A DNA stretch of 64,000 nt from Salminus brasiliensis (GCF_030463535.1 NC_132899.1:15967490-16031489), one strand, 5' to 3'; shown: positions 53,217 through 64,000, numbered from the stretch's first letter. Notes: generated from the letters alone by a model not told the origin. A program made the numbers and translations.

Positions 53217-55980
53217 CAAAATTGATACATTAGAACTAAGTCACAGAGCACATATTCGTTCAGTTAGGCCTACTTCCAATAAAGCTAATTAGTACAGCTT
53301 CAACACGCCTGCCTATAATAGTCACAAACAACAGCTGGGAACCCCATGAGTGACCTTCTGCTCGTGGCATGCGCTCAGTGACCCACCCATGGAGTCATAT
53401 CACCCCTACTCACATGCATACATTACACTCTCAATACACGCTTTCATTCCCCCACGCTCTTGACCTCCTCACTGGAACTAATGTACTGCATTTTATAGTC
53501 ATTATTGCCTCAGCGCTTTAGTTCATCTGCTCCCCCATTGAACAGTGGCTTTAACGGAGAAGAGAGGAGAAACGAGGAGAGGAGAGAAGATGAGGATCTT
53601 ACTGGGGCGCTATAGTGTGGTTGTCATGGTAACACAACGGTAAAATTCCCGACAGTACCTTCCAACTCTCATTGTAAATTTTAAGGACTGTTCAGACACA
53701 ACAGTCTTTGTGTTTCTGGTGGGGAGGGGGAGAGGCTCTGTGTGCTTTTAGGCAGTGAAATGCTCAAACATGTTGAATACGTTTTGAACACAATGGTAGA
53801 AAAAAAAACTGCTTAATCTCATCACTAAAAGCCACAATGAGTCTTAAACGTCTGCTGGGAATTAGCGCTAATTTTACCAGGCATTGCTCACAGTCTCAAC
53901 TCTCTGACATGAGCAAAAGCACATGTGCCCTATGCCCACACTAAGACATGCACTCACACAGTCGTTATGGGGGTGACTTCTGTCATAACTGCCATGCCCA
54001 AAGGCATCATCTCACAATCCCATTAACCCTCTCTGCTGCAGCCAATCCCGACCAAAGCCTGTTGGTATGGAAACGAATGAAAGAGATGCACCATCAAACC
54101 CTTTTTTCCGTTTTTGTTCCCCAGGTTAGAGGCAGATGACGAGAATGAGCCATGGCCTATATAATTTGGTTCCAAAGTGTCTTTGTGCAATAATGCCTCT
54201 GCTTTGTCCGCAATTTTCCTATTTTAGTCTTCATTCAAATGGTTAGCATTGTGCTTAGGCTCCATCGATGGACGGATTGGCCAAAAAAAAACATCACACA
54301 CACATGCAGACAGTAGCTACGTTTCCATTGACTTTCTGCGCAAATGTACAAACAATAAAATAAAAATGCATTTCAAACAATGCTGTCTCATTTTGCCCAG
54401 CCATGCCCTTGTGTTTGTCTCTTTATGTTTACACTCCCCATGTGCTCTCCATGTGCTTCATTGTTTATATTTTAGCTATGTTTACATTACCAAAACGTAT
54501 CAATGTGCACATGGACAGGATTCTTCACATTAGTGGCGGATACAGGTCACTTGGGCTACATTCACACAGCAGGACCAAATCCACTTGTTTCTGTCATGTG
54601 TAACACAGATGTGTTATCTGTGTGGCAGTGTGAACCACAATAACACACTGAATCAGACATTCTCAGTTTCCGATTTGGATCACTTTCATATGTGATATTA
54701 AAATCTGATCCATATCCGATACACGGTAATGCGACTCAGTCTGAACAGCCAGATCAGAATTCATGCATCTTCTACGCCAATCCAACTTTCACATTCGACA
54801 TTCGCTGAGGAGAAGACAGCAGTGAGGTAGGCATTTGGGGTGATGTCTCTGTTCAAACAATATTAGAAGGCACATAATGCAACTGCTCTGCGGCATACGG
54901 GAAAAACACAGCATGCAGGAGAAATTAGGCCACAGGAGGACGCGGCTGCAGCACCAAAGGAAAATAAAAAGCTTAAAAATGAAGTTTAAAAAAACTCAGG
55001 ATGCAAGCCAAATAAGAGGCCCTGGCCAAAAAAAAACTGTGCTTTTTACCACAAGCTTGAACACACTCTCGTGATAAGCCAAGCTGTCAGCCACTGAAAC
55101 TCCTGAGACGCCCAGACCATCCAGACTGAGACGATTTGTACAAATTCGATTGTGATCGCAAACTCCAAATGTTTAATTTCCTTTGGCTATCCAGAATATT
55201 AAAAAAAAAATCTATATAGACACAATCTAGATGTGCCAAAAATCGGCATAGCCTTAGGTACATATAGCTTTGTGTTTGCTCTGTCTCTTTGTCTAATGTT
55301 GTAGGAACGTGACTAGCTTTTAACCAGAGCTGTTAGATGAGATATCCTACGAACTTTCCACTTATAAAGGCTACAACCTTTTTGCTTTTTGCAAATTCAG
55401 GTATGTCACATGTCTCTCTCAGTAGCTACATTTTTACAATGTTTTAATTTTTACAATGTTTTACAATGTTTTAATGCTTAAAAAACATTGCCCTTGCAGG
55501 CTATGGACATGGAAATATTTGGTGGTAATATTTAAACTTAGCAGATAAATTGTTAAAGTAAATCAAATGTGCACCACCATTAACACAATCATTAATGTTG
55601 TGAGTAAATTGTAGAAGGGTGCGGTTTGGGATGCAAAAAAACAAAACAAAAACCAGAATGAGCATAGTGGAGAGATATTTTGGACGGAAAAGGAGACGTG
55701 AGTGCTTTTAAAAGGGACTCCACTTTTCAGCTTTTACAGAAAGAGATGCCCAGAAAAAGCTGCAGCCGCTCTAAATAGAAAGTTCTCAAGCAGCACATAG
55801 TGACGGGATCTCAGCACCGACTGAAGGAAAATAAATTACAGGGAACAGAATGTCCTGGTCAGAAGATCATGCAGACATCAAGGAAGCCAAAGGGAGTGAG
55901 TTTATTATGCAAATCAAAATAGAGATGGAAACAAGTCAAACACCATGTTTTCTATTCATAAACTAACATTTATGCAATAA
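53217..55980. other. Intergenic, no gene seen
   Basis: Short frames only. A palindromic-type phrase ('aacacagatgtgttatctgtgtggcagtg', given here only by its position near 54,601) suggests a hairpin in repeat-like DNA. No transposase or exon is recognised. Confidence 0.45.
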
Positions 55981-55984
55981 CATT

Positions 55985-56435
55985 CTTTTGCAGGCTCACC
56001 AAAACTGGGTCGTTGGAGGGGTTAGAATTTGGCACCAGGAGCTTGAATCCATGGACCCAATCTGCCTTGTGTCAACAGTACAGGCTGCTGGTGGTGGTGT
56101 AATGGTGTGGCAATGTTTTCTTGGCACACATGGAGCCTGTTAATACCAATCAATCATCACTTGAACACCACAGCCTATTTGAGTACTGTTGCTGACCGTG
56201 TGCATCCCTTCATGGTCCCAATTTAGCCATCTTCTAATGGCTACCTCCAGCATGATAATGCAGCGTGTCAAAGAAAGTAATCTCAGACTGGTTTCATTAA
56301 CACGTCAATGAGTTCAGCAGCCTTCCCAGTCACGAAGATCTCAATCCAATAGAACACTTTTGGGATGCGGTAGACGGGAAATTTGCAGCAGGACAGTGCT
56401 CCTGAAAAACGTGCACTAACTGTGTGAACCAATCA
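55985..56435 (+). pseudogene. Tc1/mariner transposase relic
   Basis: Broken frames show NWVVGGVRIWHQEL, then GGGVMVWQCF (the GG.VMVWGCF block) and finally LNPIEHFWDAV (the LNPIEHLWD block with the third catalytic position nearby) in correct order. Several stops and frameshifts make it inactive. Confidence 0.85.
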
Positions 56436-56439
56436 TGGC

Positions 56440-56830
56440 AACATGGACCTTCATTTCCATTTGGTTTGGAATACTGCAACTTGCTTCTAGCTTGCATCAG
56501 CTCCTTCTCCATTTATAAACACCAGCTGGTTCAGAACTCTGCTAAACTCTCCTCACCCACATCCACTCACATCACATTACACCCATTCTCCAACACCTCC
56601 ACTGGCTTATCGCATACAGTTCAAAATACCCCTGCTTACCTATAAAGCCCTTAACAATCTTGCTTCTTCTTAGCTGTCTGATCTTCTTCTTCCCTACAAA
56701 CCCTTTCGCTCTCTCAGGTCTTCTACAGCTGAACTACTCACTGTACCGCCATCTAACCTCCAAGGCTTTGATGACTGAGCCTTTTCTAGATTTGACTCCT
56801 GACTCTGGAATAATAGGTAGAATTATTAGT
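56440..56830 (+). pseudogene. L2-like LINE RT C-terminal relic
   Basis: Frames with stops retain 'YCNLLLA', 'QLVQNSAKL', a 'HITLHPF' segment, then 'YKALNNL'-like codons. This is the order seen at the C-terminal side of L2/CR1 reverse transcriptases (YCNSLL...QNSAARVL...LHWLPV...YKALNG). It abuts the Tc1 relic. Confidence 0.7.
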
Positions 56831-56929
56831 ATTTTTTTTTTATTAGAATACCAAAGGAATGTTTCCAACATTTTGAGAAATTCATGCCATGAATAAATTT
56901 CCATAAGAGGGAACAAAATAAAACATGCA

Positions 56930-57080
56930 GGGGTGGAGAATTCCAGTCCTAGAGGGCCAGATTTCCAGATTTTCCTGATTATCAGCAGTTAAATACCAGG
57001 TTTAGCTGCTATGTCTGAGCAGGGAAATCAGCAAACTGTACTGGACTCTGACCTTTAGTTCCCCACCCATTATACAGGAT
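56930..57080. repeat. MITE-like 'cagtcctagagggcc' repeat fragment
   Basis: 'ccagtcctagagggccag' is typical of hAT-like small repeats in teleosts; a related piece lies near 45,490. Confidence 0.4.
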
Positions 57081-57229
57081 TCTGTAAAGAGACGGAGCAA
57101 GTTTTTTATTTATTAGTTATTATTTGGATTGCAGGAAGGCCTGTTACCTTTATTGTAGAAGCTTTCCCTAGTTTACTGTTGCTCATACTACTAGAAAAGA
57201 CAGACGTCTTTAACAGCTTGATTGCAATG

Positions 57230-57560
57230 TAGTAGCCCAAATAGGAGAGTGCAGGCTAATGCTCGTGGTTTCTTTAGCGATCAGCGTGCTGCGAGATCTG
57301 TGAAGTGTTAAGTGTGAAGTTGTACTGCAGCTTCCGTTATCCTCATCTATCCCCAGAGCCTGGAAGCAGAAGAGAAGCAGATCGTTTATCGCTGCCAGCC
57401 ACGGGCGCTCTGAAGGCTGTTGTGAGATAGTGTTTGAAGTGGGGTGTGCCGTCGAAGACACAGGCGGCCTCATCCAAGGCTGTTCCGCTCTAATTGAAGA
57501 TCTCTCCGCCGGCATCATCAGCCTCACACTAATGTCATTAACTAATCATGATGTCCAAAA
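57230..57560. promoter_or_regulatory. Candidate conserved non-coding element
   Basis: Complex, CpG-containing block ('gatctctccgccggcatc') with homeodomain-type sites ('ctctaattgaag', 'cattaactaatcatg') inside repeat-rich intergenic DNA. The minus-strand frame over it (57,210-57,527) shows no domain. Confidence 0.25.
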
Positions 57561-57824
57561 TGGAGATGGAGTGCACAGAGCTTAACAATGAAAACACAAG
57601 AAAATATACCGTCTCTGCAGCCCTACAGAGTTTAGGAATTCATTATCTTGCGCAGGCTAATTAACTTGTGTGTTGAAAAGTTTCTCAGTTGCTTAAACAC
57701 AATTGCTCATCCACTATTTCTGAAGAGCTCACAAACCGCAGAGGAGTTTCAGTAGTATTCAGTTCTGTAACAGCTTACATATGAAACTCATTTGCCCATG
57801 GAAGGTAATGCATATATAATGCAT

Positions 57825-58025
57825 ATAAACACTGATCAGCCATTACATTAACAATGCAGATGTAAATCTGTTTCTCTGTATACTTTGTTAGCCTTCCTTC
57901 ACCTTGTTCTTCAGACAGTGATTTTGGTGGTGGGTTGATATCAGCACTGCAGTGACACTTACATGGTGGTGGTGTGTTAGTTTGTGTTGCACTGGTACGA
58001 GTGGATCAGACACAGCAGCATTGTG
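57825..58025. mobile_element. Teleost DNA-element fragment
   Basis: 'agcactgcagtgacacttac', 'atggtggtggtgtgttag' and 'gagtggatcagacacagcag' are landmarks of a dispersed fish repeat; the left end begins near 'cactgatcagcc'. Confidence 0.55.
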
Positions 58026-59077
58026 CTTCAAATGTGCTTAAAGATAAATCTTTAAAAAAAAAAAATCAATAGAAGATTTGACTGGGGTTTTTGAAATCTC
58101 TCTAAATATAAAATTTTAAATATTCAATTGTGTTTGAGCCCAATGTGTATTTGGTCAGGAAACACTGAGGTAAACATGTCACTTTGTTATAGGATGATTT
58201 ACATGAATGTAGACACTGAAGTTGTAAGCAGCTGTACTGAAGAGTTTGAAAGGCAGTTAATAATAATGATAAATGAGTTGTGTTTGTAAGTAATAAAAGT
58301 GGATGCAGTGTCGGCAGCTTATATCACAGATTTACTCTTCTTGGATTGTAAAGAAAACAAGAAATAAAGTTAAGAGCGGTTGCGGTTTAGGGTCCAAGTT
58401 AATTAGCTTTAAAGATGTGCATTACTTTAATTGTTTTAGATAAACTGTATTTTAGAAACTGGAGCTTCTAGTGATTTTGTCAACTGTTGGCTAGACCATT
58501 TGCATTTTTGCAACCATTTGCCAGAACCTTAGTGTCTGTTTATGTGGGCTGAAATAATTTATAATACTGCTGTTTATAAGTGAACTATGTAATCTATTAA
58601 TAAACTCGGCTGTTTTTTTGTTTTTTTTTTAATACTGCCAATTCATCTGAGAGGGGCTAATGGGCATTTAACAAACTCAGTACACCACACCAGTGTCATA
58701 ATAGACTTCATCAGAGAAGTGAGATTTCACACTGCTGACAAAGGCCTTCATTTCTAACATGACCTTATTACCTAACAAACAGGCCCAGAGATAACGGATA
58801 GTTCCTTGCAGAATGCTGCCCTATTTGTCAGTCTGACTAGCCTGATTCTGGGTTGCTGAAGTGGTGCTTATTTATGCTCTTCCAGCAAAAATTACACCTG
58901 ACTCTCTGTGTCCTAGACTGCTGCTGTCACTTCACTAGCAACTGAGAACGAGCAGCAATATAAATTCATGATGGCATGGCGCTTAAACAACAGAGGAAGG
59001 GGGTCCTGTACAGTATTCAGGTAGTAAACGTGCACAGGCCATAGTGAGGACCGTCAATATCGCTTGCAAGCACATAA
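58026..59077. other. Intergenic, nothing recognised
   Basis: AT-rich, with A and T runs, without exons or named repeats. Confidence 0.5.
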
Positions 59078-59090
59078 CGCCATCTAGTGG
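59078..59090 (-). promoter_or_regulatory. CTCF-like motif
   Basis: The minus strand reads CCACTAGATGGCG, agreeing with the vertebrate CTCF core (CCASYAGRKGGCR) at all 13 positions. It lies between prss12 and the AP-2-like gene. Such sites also ride on repeats. Confidence 0.35.
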
Positions 59091-59110
59091 ACCATACTGG
59101 TACTGGAGTG

Positions 59111-59136
59111 TTTTTTTTTTTTTTTTTTTTTTTTTT
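59111..59136. repeat. Poly-T run (26 T)
   Basis: Uninterrupted. Confidence 0.95.
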
Positions 59137-59399
59137 ACAATGGTCTTGGTTTATATAGGTTTAACTAAAACTAGTATTTCTTCACTGCAAACCGCCAACC
59201 GATTCAGTCCATAAGGAAAGTATATTTAAAACAATAAACACTGGCAATTCACGTTGGAAAACTACTACGACGGTGACAACTTGGATAAGTCCATACTATT
59301 TTTGGAGGACATAGGGCCCTCATACATACATCACAAATGTTACACTTGACGAAGAAAAGAGAAAATGGGGGGGGAATAAATGTAGCCTTACACATCTGC

Positions 59400-59685
59400 T
59401 CTTGTCTTTGTTGTTGAACCACTTTAAGCTCCGGATGTCCCGCCCCATAAAAAGTGACGTGCCTTGATTGACACGGCGTTCAACGAGCTGAAAGTCCGCG
59501 TTGCACTTGATGGACGTGTCAACTGACCAATGACAGCGCGAGATAAAATAGCCATGGCGACGGTGCCCTGTCTGCTGATTTGCAACCCGCCGAAACCGCG
59601 TCGGGGAAGAAGGAGAGCTTCGATCGGTTCGCCATGGACTGGTCCAGGATCAGTGCGGTTTAAATACGACTCTAACCATAGAGCG
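59400..59685 (+). promoter_or_regulatory. Promoter and 5' exon of the AP-2-like gene
   Basis: CpG-rich block with a CCAAT box at 59,527-59,531 ('ctgaccaatgacagcg') and a consensus donor at 59,685/59,686 ('agagcg|gtaagtaag'). The matching acceptor is 'atttttacag' at 60,320, giving a 635-bp first intron. Exon 2 then carries the main ATG at 60,487. There is no TATA box. Confidence 0.6.
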
Positions 59686-60380
59686 GTAAGTAAGAATACT
59701 GTCAGCAACTCGCGTCGGATTCAAGGTTAGCGTTATAAATTGAGGAGCCGACTGAGGGGCGGCTTGGACGTGATGGTGGTGCGAAAACGAGCCATATCAC
59801 ATTTCAAATATGACGGTTCCCCGTCGAGGCTTTGGCCTGGTCCTTCTACAGTTCACGAAAGCAAGTAGATTATCTTTCCTCTTAAAGTCTGCCCTTACAC
59901 ACGGGGGTCGCCGAAGGGGGTTGTTTTGCTGCTGGCAAAATGTCTCGTCACGGTATACGTTTTAAGCAGCACCTCAGCCTACTACTATTTACTCAAATAT
60001 TATTGACTGAGAAGAGTCTGGGTCCTCGCTCAAGTCCTCTAGCTTAGCTCTGCTGGTAGCCAACCACAAAGTTCACTTCCACACGGTGACGAGTCGTGAT
60101 GTCAGGAAGGCGCTTAAATCGCTTTCTTAAATGATTGAAGTCACGTGCTGGCTGCTGGTTTATTGCAATTACATACTAATAAGTTACTCTTAGTGATATT
60201 TAGAAAGCACCGTGGGATCCTACCTACCTAAAAGTTACATAACTTTAAATAAAGGTGAATAATGAAGGTGAATGAATGACTGTTTAATAGTATCTGGGTT
60301 GTTTTTGTATATTTTTACAGCTGTCACTGGGCCACACGTCATTTTGTGAAGAAGCAACGGCTGTTTTAATGATCTCGTAA
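59554..60380 (+). CDS. Spliced upstream ORF (63 aa) in the leader of the AP-2-like gene
   Basis: ATG at 59,554 has an ideal context ('gccATGG'). The frame runs 44 codons (59,554-59,685), crosses the predicted 635-bp intron in phase 0 and continues 60,321-60,380 to a TAA. The product starts MATVPCLLICNPPKPRRGRR, with a basic RRGRRR patch, and ends ATAVLMIS. It terminates about 106 nt before the main start, so it could either limit translation of the main ORF or make a small basic protein. I do not recognise a family. An ATG eight codons further 5' (59,530) overlaps the CCAAT box and is probably not transcribed. It may simply be leader sequence. Confidence 0.4.
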
Positions 60381-60486
60381 ATCTTAACATCTAGAAGACA
60401 GTATCTGAAAGCCATTCTGAAACTTAATGATTTACATGAAGAGAATCATTTAAGCAAACTGATTCATCTCTGAAAAGACTCTGAAA

Positions 60487-62399
60487 ATGGATCCGTCTTC
60501 TGGGATGCACATACCCACTGTCTCTCCAAACAGTGACGTGGTCCATGTGGCTGGGATTGGGAATCCCATCATAACAATGTATCAAACGCCGCCTCAAGCT
60601 CCAAGCATTGCTCAGATCATTACACAGCATGTCATCCCACAAGATGTCTCCTGTCAAGCTGTACCGCATACAGTTCCATCGCAAGTCCAGATATCTTCAC
60701 AAGTCCAGGCTTCGATGCATGGTCATGGTCATGTTCAAGGTCGTAGTCAGTCACAAAGCCACGGGCAATCTCACAGCCATGGGCACACGCAAACCCATTT
60801 GCAGTCGCAAACCCATTTGCAGTCGCAGAGCCTCGGGCAGTCGCAGAGCCTCGGGCAACCGCAGAACCTCGGGCAACCGCAGAGCCTCGTGCAACCGCAG
60901 CCACACAGCCATGGGCAGCCACAAAGCCATGGGCAGCCACAAAGCCATGGGCAGCCACAAAGCCATGGTCCATCGCAGGTCCACATTCCTACACAAGGCC
61001 CTTCGGAGAGCCAGACTGTGTCATCTTCTCAGGACGGGGCCAGGTCTAACCTGCAAGTTCCTTTTGCAGAGGTAGCCTCCCTTCTGGATCCTAACATGAA
61101 GAGCTCAAAGGCCCGGAAGTACCAAATCCATTATGAGGAAGTTAAACGGAGGCTGGAGCCGCCTGAAAAGATGTCCCTTAGGTCCCTGGCTGCCTACACT
61201 AGAGTGAGTCGAGGCCCAGCCAGCAAAAAAACCCTCCTGGAATCACTGAATGTTTTTGGCCTGTCCCCAAGCACCAACACTGCAGTGTCCAGCTCTTTCT
61301 CCAAACTCACTGAGGGTGAGGTTCAGCCATATTATTCAAACACAAATAGCTTTTTTTAAAAACATGACATATAAAACATTTCAGTTTTTATTGGTCAATT
61401 AAAAGGTAGACACAATGTTAAAAACAAATAGATTTGTTTACATCTACTATTAAAGCCTTGTCCTGTGTGTGTTTTGGAAAATTATTTTTAAATAACCTTT
61501 TTTTTGTGTTTGTTTGTTTTAGGTGACACCGCAGCACTGTGCAAAGATATGAAGGACTTTGCCCTACAGTATGTGGATTATGAAAACATGGCAAAACAGT
61601 TACTGCCTGAGACAAACCAGGTGCAACACTGGTCAAAAATAATTGAAACAAGGTAACACTATATACACTACACTCAAATCAAAAAAGGGCTCTATATAGG
61701 ACAGACAGGCTTCTTTGCCCTGCAACAGTAACGGGACCCTTTGGTGCTATGTAGAACCATATTTCAAGAGGTTAAAAATCCATCCGCAATCTTGAGCCTA
61801 TCCTTGTGTATAAATAATCAGGCAAAGAATGAAGCCATTAGGGCCATTGCCTACTGAAGAACTCATGATTGCAGTTAGCTAAAATGATTTACAATTTGTT
61901 ATCTAAAGTAATTCAAAGAATAGCTTTTGCAGTGCTGTGTTGGTCTTTGGGAAATATTACTAAAGAAATTATGATATTTTTATCCAGGAACTACCTTGAA
62001 GAGATGCGGAAAGTTTTCAAAGACCCATCGAACAGCCGTTTGTTTTCCAATGTCACACATGGCCTTGGTAACGGCATGATGGACGTAGCACTTGACATTA
62101 TTGATGATGTCATCGACCGGCAAATTCGTATCCTCTCCGGCAACACAGATCCCAAACCCGAACCGCCTACGAGGAGGATCCGAAAGCGCACCCGCAAACC
62201 CAAGGCTGCTGTTGAAGATGGCAAGCCAAAAGAGAAGGGCAAAAGAGGAAGGAAGAAAGGCAAACAGATGCGATTAGATCCTGCTGTACCACAGGTTTCA
62301 CAGTCCACAGACATAGAGAGCAGTGTCCTGACCCTGGTGTCCGTGGGGTACGAGACCATATCAAGTGGCCTCGGTGCCACCAATGCAGGCCTGGCATAG
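60487..62399 (+). CDS. Divergent AP-2-like (TFAP2-type) protein, complete, three coding exons
   Basis: CDS: 60487-61315, 61523-61652, 61988-62399; 1,371 nt, 456 aa; phases 1 and 2 match at both junctions, and sites are 'tgagg|gtgagg', 'ttttag|gtgac', 'acaag|gtaac', 'atccag|gaac'. Start in good context ('aaaATGG'). Residues 1-78 have no clear domain; 79-165 are Gln/His/Ser-rich hexapeptide repeats; about 205-371 resemble the AP-2 DNA-binding/dimerisation domain: KYQIHYEEVKRRLEPPE parallels the AP-2 block K.....EV.RRLSPPE, SFSKLTEGDTAALCKD parallels LTSLVEGEAVHLARD, and SNVTHGLGNGMMDVAL parallels the helix-span-helix NLISHGFGSPAV. Residues 381-415 are Lys/Arg-rich (KRGRKKGK), a probable nuclear signal or AT-hook-like patch. 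Several conserved AP-2 basic residues are missing, so DNA binding may differ. Likely a nuclear regulator; function not known to me. Confidence 0.85.
60715..60985 (+). repeat. Coding 18-bp minisatellite (hexapeptide repeats)
   Basis: Tandem 18-bp units of three kinds in series: THLQSQ (x2), SLGQSQ/SLGQPQ (about 5, some variant) and SHGQPQ (about 4, e.g. 'cacaaagccatgggcagc'). All stay in frame. The periodicity leaves several other frames open on both strands; those are shadows. Confidence 0.9.
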
Positions 62400-63340
62400 T
62401 CTGAGAGTGAGTGCATGAGGAGTGCAGGATTCTTATAAAGCACATTTTAGTTTTGTATTGTTAGATTTCTCATTTCTTTTACATGTTGGATCTGTTTTGG
62501 ATGTTTAAAACTGTTCTGTTTTTGAATCATGTCAGCTGTAGATAAAGAAATCAGTCTTTGAACGATGAATTTTACAAGAAGAGAGATTTATTTCAACAGG
62601 GATGGTTCAATTAAAATGGGCCTTTTCATATCTTCCGTTCATAATTCTTTTATTATTTTTGAGTGAAGAACAAACATGTACAGGCAGCGTATAAAAGGTT
62701 AGAATGTTTTTGAGCAGTTAAGAACATGTTAATGAAGGTAAATAAAGAAACCCATGACTAAAATGTCATTTAAATACAAAATGTAATAGGATAGACGAAC
62801 AGTTTAAGTTGAATATGCCATGTCTTTTATGTAGGAAGACTGTTTTCAGATTTTTGCAATGAAGTTATGGGACTATTTATATATTTTCTCTTCTTTGATT
62901 CTATACGTGTGGTGTACTGAACAACTAGTGAATGACTGTAATCTGTATTCAGAAAGTACTTCAGATCCTTTGTGTGCATTAAAAATGTAAGGTTTTTTAT
63001 TATTTATTTTGCTGTCCTCATTCAGTTTAAATGTGATAACTAGGCCTCTCATGATAACTAGTTTTTTTTAGATGACTGTATTGTGATAACCGATATTGTC
63101 ATTTAAAGACGATTTTATGCGGATATAATGATAATATAATAGCATAATAATGGAATTACACCTTTTTAAAGGGCAATTAACTTTTAAGTTAAATTATTAA
63201 TTTAATTAATAATAAAATAACATTAGAACAGTGTTGACATGCCAGATCATTCCAATCAATGTGCAAATCTCACAATGTGCAATATTAAGGCCAGCAAACA
63301 TATTTTACATGTCCATATATTGTACAATAAGTTGATAACA
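62400..63340 (+). other. 3' UTR and downstream AT-rich DNA of the AP-2-like gene
   Basis: Possible polyadenylation signals: AATAAA at 62,741-62,746 and ATTAAA at 62,978-62,983. Beyond that, AT-rich with no gene. Confidence 0.5.
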
Positions 63341-63409
63341 TAATTATCATGACAGACCTAGTAATAATATCATGTATTCACATGCCCATTTGCATTTTTC
63401 ATGTATCTA

Positions 63410-63800
63410 AAAATTCCGACAGGAATTTCCTAGAAGCCAAAACAGGAAAGACCTGGGGAGCAGGAACTGGAGTAGCCTGGGGCATAGGAACCGGAGGGTT
63501 ATCACCAGGTGTAGCGATTACCACTGAGGTAGCTCAGGGAGCCACAACCATCGAGGCACAAAATTTGCTGGTGTTTTCCATAGCTTGTGGTGGAACACTG
63601 AAGGTAGGCATCAGCATGCCAACGCTTTCAAGAGCACTGGGCAGAGCCGTGAGGGCTGACAGACCTGCAGTTATGTCCATGAAGGCTGGTCCCCCAAAAA
63701 AAATTTTAAGAGTCTTCTTCTGTTCCTTAAATTGAGGGTCAGAGAGGCCAACAATCACTTTAAAGAAGCTGCAGAGTTAAGTGAGACCAAACTGAGACCA
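63410..63800 (-). pseudogene. Possible decayed coding fragment, unidentified
   Basis: On the minus strand a 74-codon frame (63,534-63,758; IVGLSDPQFKEQKKTLKIFF...) continues after its stop with Pro-rich codons in the same direction. It is less AT-rich than its flanks, which contain similar broken coding-like pieces to about 63,960. It could be a processed pseudogene or part of a transposon. No family is recognised and the plus-strand frame of 128 codons is probably a shadow. Confidence 0.2.
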
Positions 63801-64000
63801 AAAGGGGCACCAGTGAATAATATTAAGAGCATTGCCTATAACTAGTTTGTGTGGGAGGATGGCTACAAAGAAGCCATTATCAATGAAAAAACACGGGCAG
63901 AAAGCATACCAGAGATGAGGCAAAAATTAAGCCCAAAATTCTACATTTTGTTGAAAACACAGTCCATTCCTTAACAAATTTCATTTTAAACGTGACGTTT

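Noticed and set aside
57210..57527. 105-codon minus-strand frame as a coding exon
   Set aside because: No domain, no matching acceptor/donor pair with consistent phase; composition fits a regulatory element better.
59424..59708. 94-codon minus-strand frame over the AP-2-like promoter as a divergent gene
   Set aside because: CpG-rich DNA is open by chance; no domain and no splice donor in a suitable position seen.
60632..60996. Antisense frames of 71-113 codons opposite the hexapeptide repeats
   Set aside because: An 18-bp repeat without stops is open in several frames on both strands; the plus frame has splice continuity and a domain, the others do not.

Overview
The window is nuclear DNA of a ray-finned fish, most likely an otophysan teleost (characin or catfish group). 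Two intron-containing vertebrate genes, many microsatellites, degraded Tc1-like and L2-like elements, and three copies of a tRNA-headed SINE ('gttcgattcc' B box) of a type I associate with characins and catfishes support this. There are no bacterial-style operons, CRISPR arrays or rRNA genes.

Right to left, positions 49,552 to 20,469 on the minus strand hold a complete neurotrypsin gene (prss12). I rebuilt 14 coding exons (2,523 nt, 840 aa) from splice sites; all phases agree and no stop interrupts the frame. The protein is a secreted mosaic protease: signal peptide, short linker, kringle, four SRCR domains, a furin-like activation site and a trypsin domain with intact His632/Asp682/Ser784. 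Intron 1 (5 kb) and intron 2 (13 kb) are the long ones; smaller introns carry Tc1-like relics, MITEs and long GT/GA tracts.

Downstream of prss12 (1-20,400) there is no clear complete gene. A CpG-rich minus-strand first-exon candidate lies near 12,889-13,030, and a plausible coding exon for a short hydrophobic protein lies at 7,844-7,993. A good splice acceptor near position 184 may belong to the same transcript. This stretch also holds a 570-bp nested palindrome, smaller fold-back repeats and a candidate conserved non-coding element.

Upstream of prss12, 49.6-59.4 kb is intergenic and contains a SINE, L2-like LINE pieces, a dead Tc1 transposase and simple repeats. At 59.5-62.4 kb on the plus strand lies the most interesting locus: a three-coding-exon gene for a 456-aa protein. 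Its middle and C-terminal part look like a strongly diverged AP-2 transcription-factor domain, joined to a Gln/His/Ser-rich N-terminus made of 18-bp coding repeats and a basic tail. Its probable 5' leader contains a strong-context, spliced upstream ORF. The final 1.6 kb holds AT-rich sequence and a possible decayed coding fragment.
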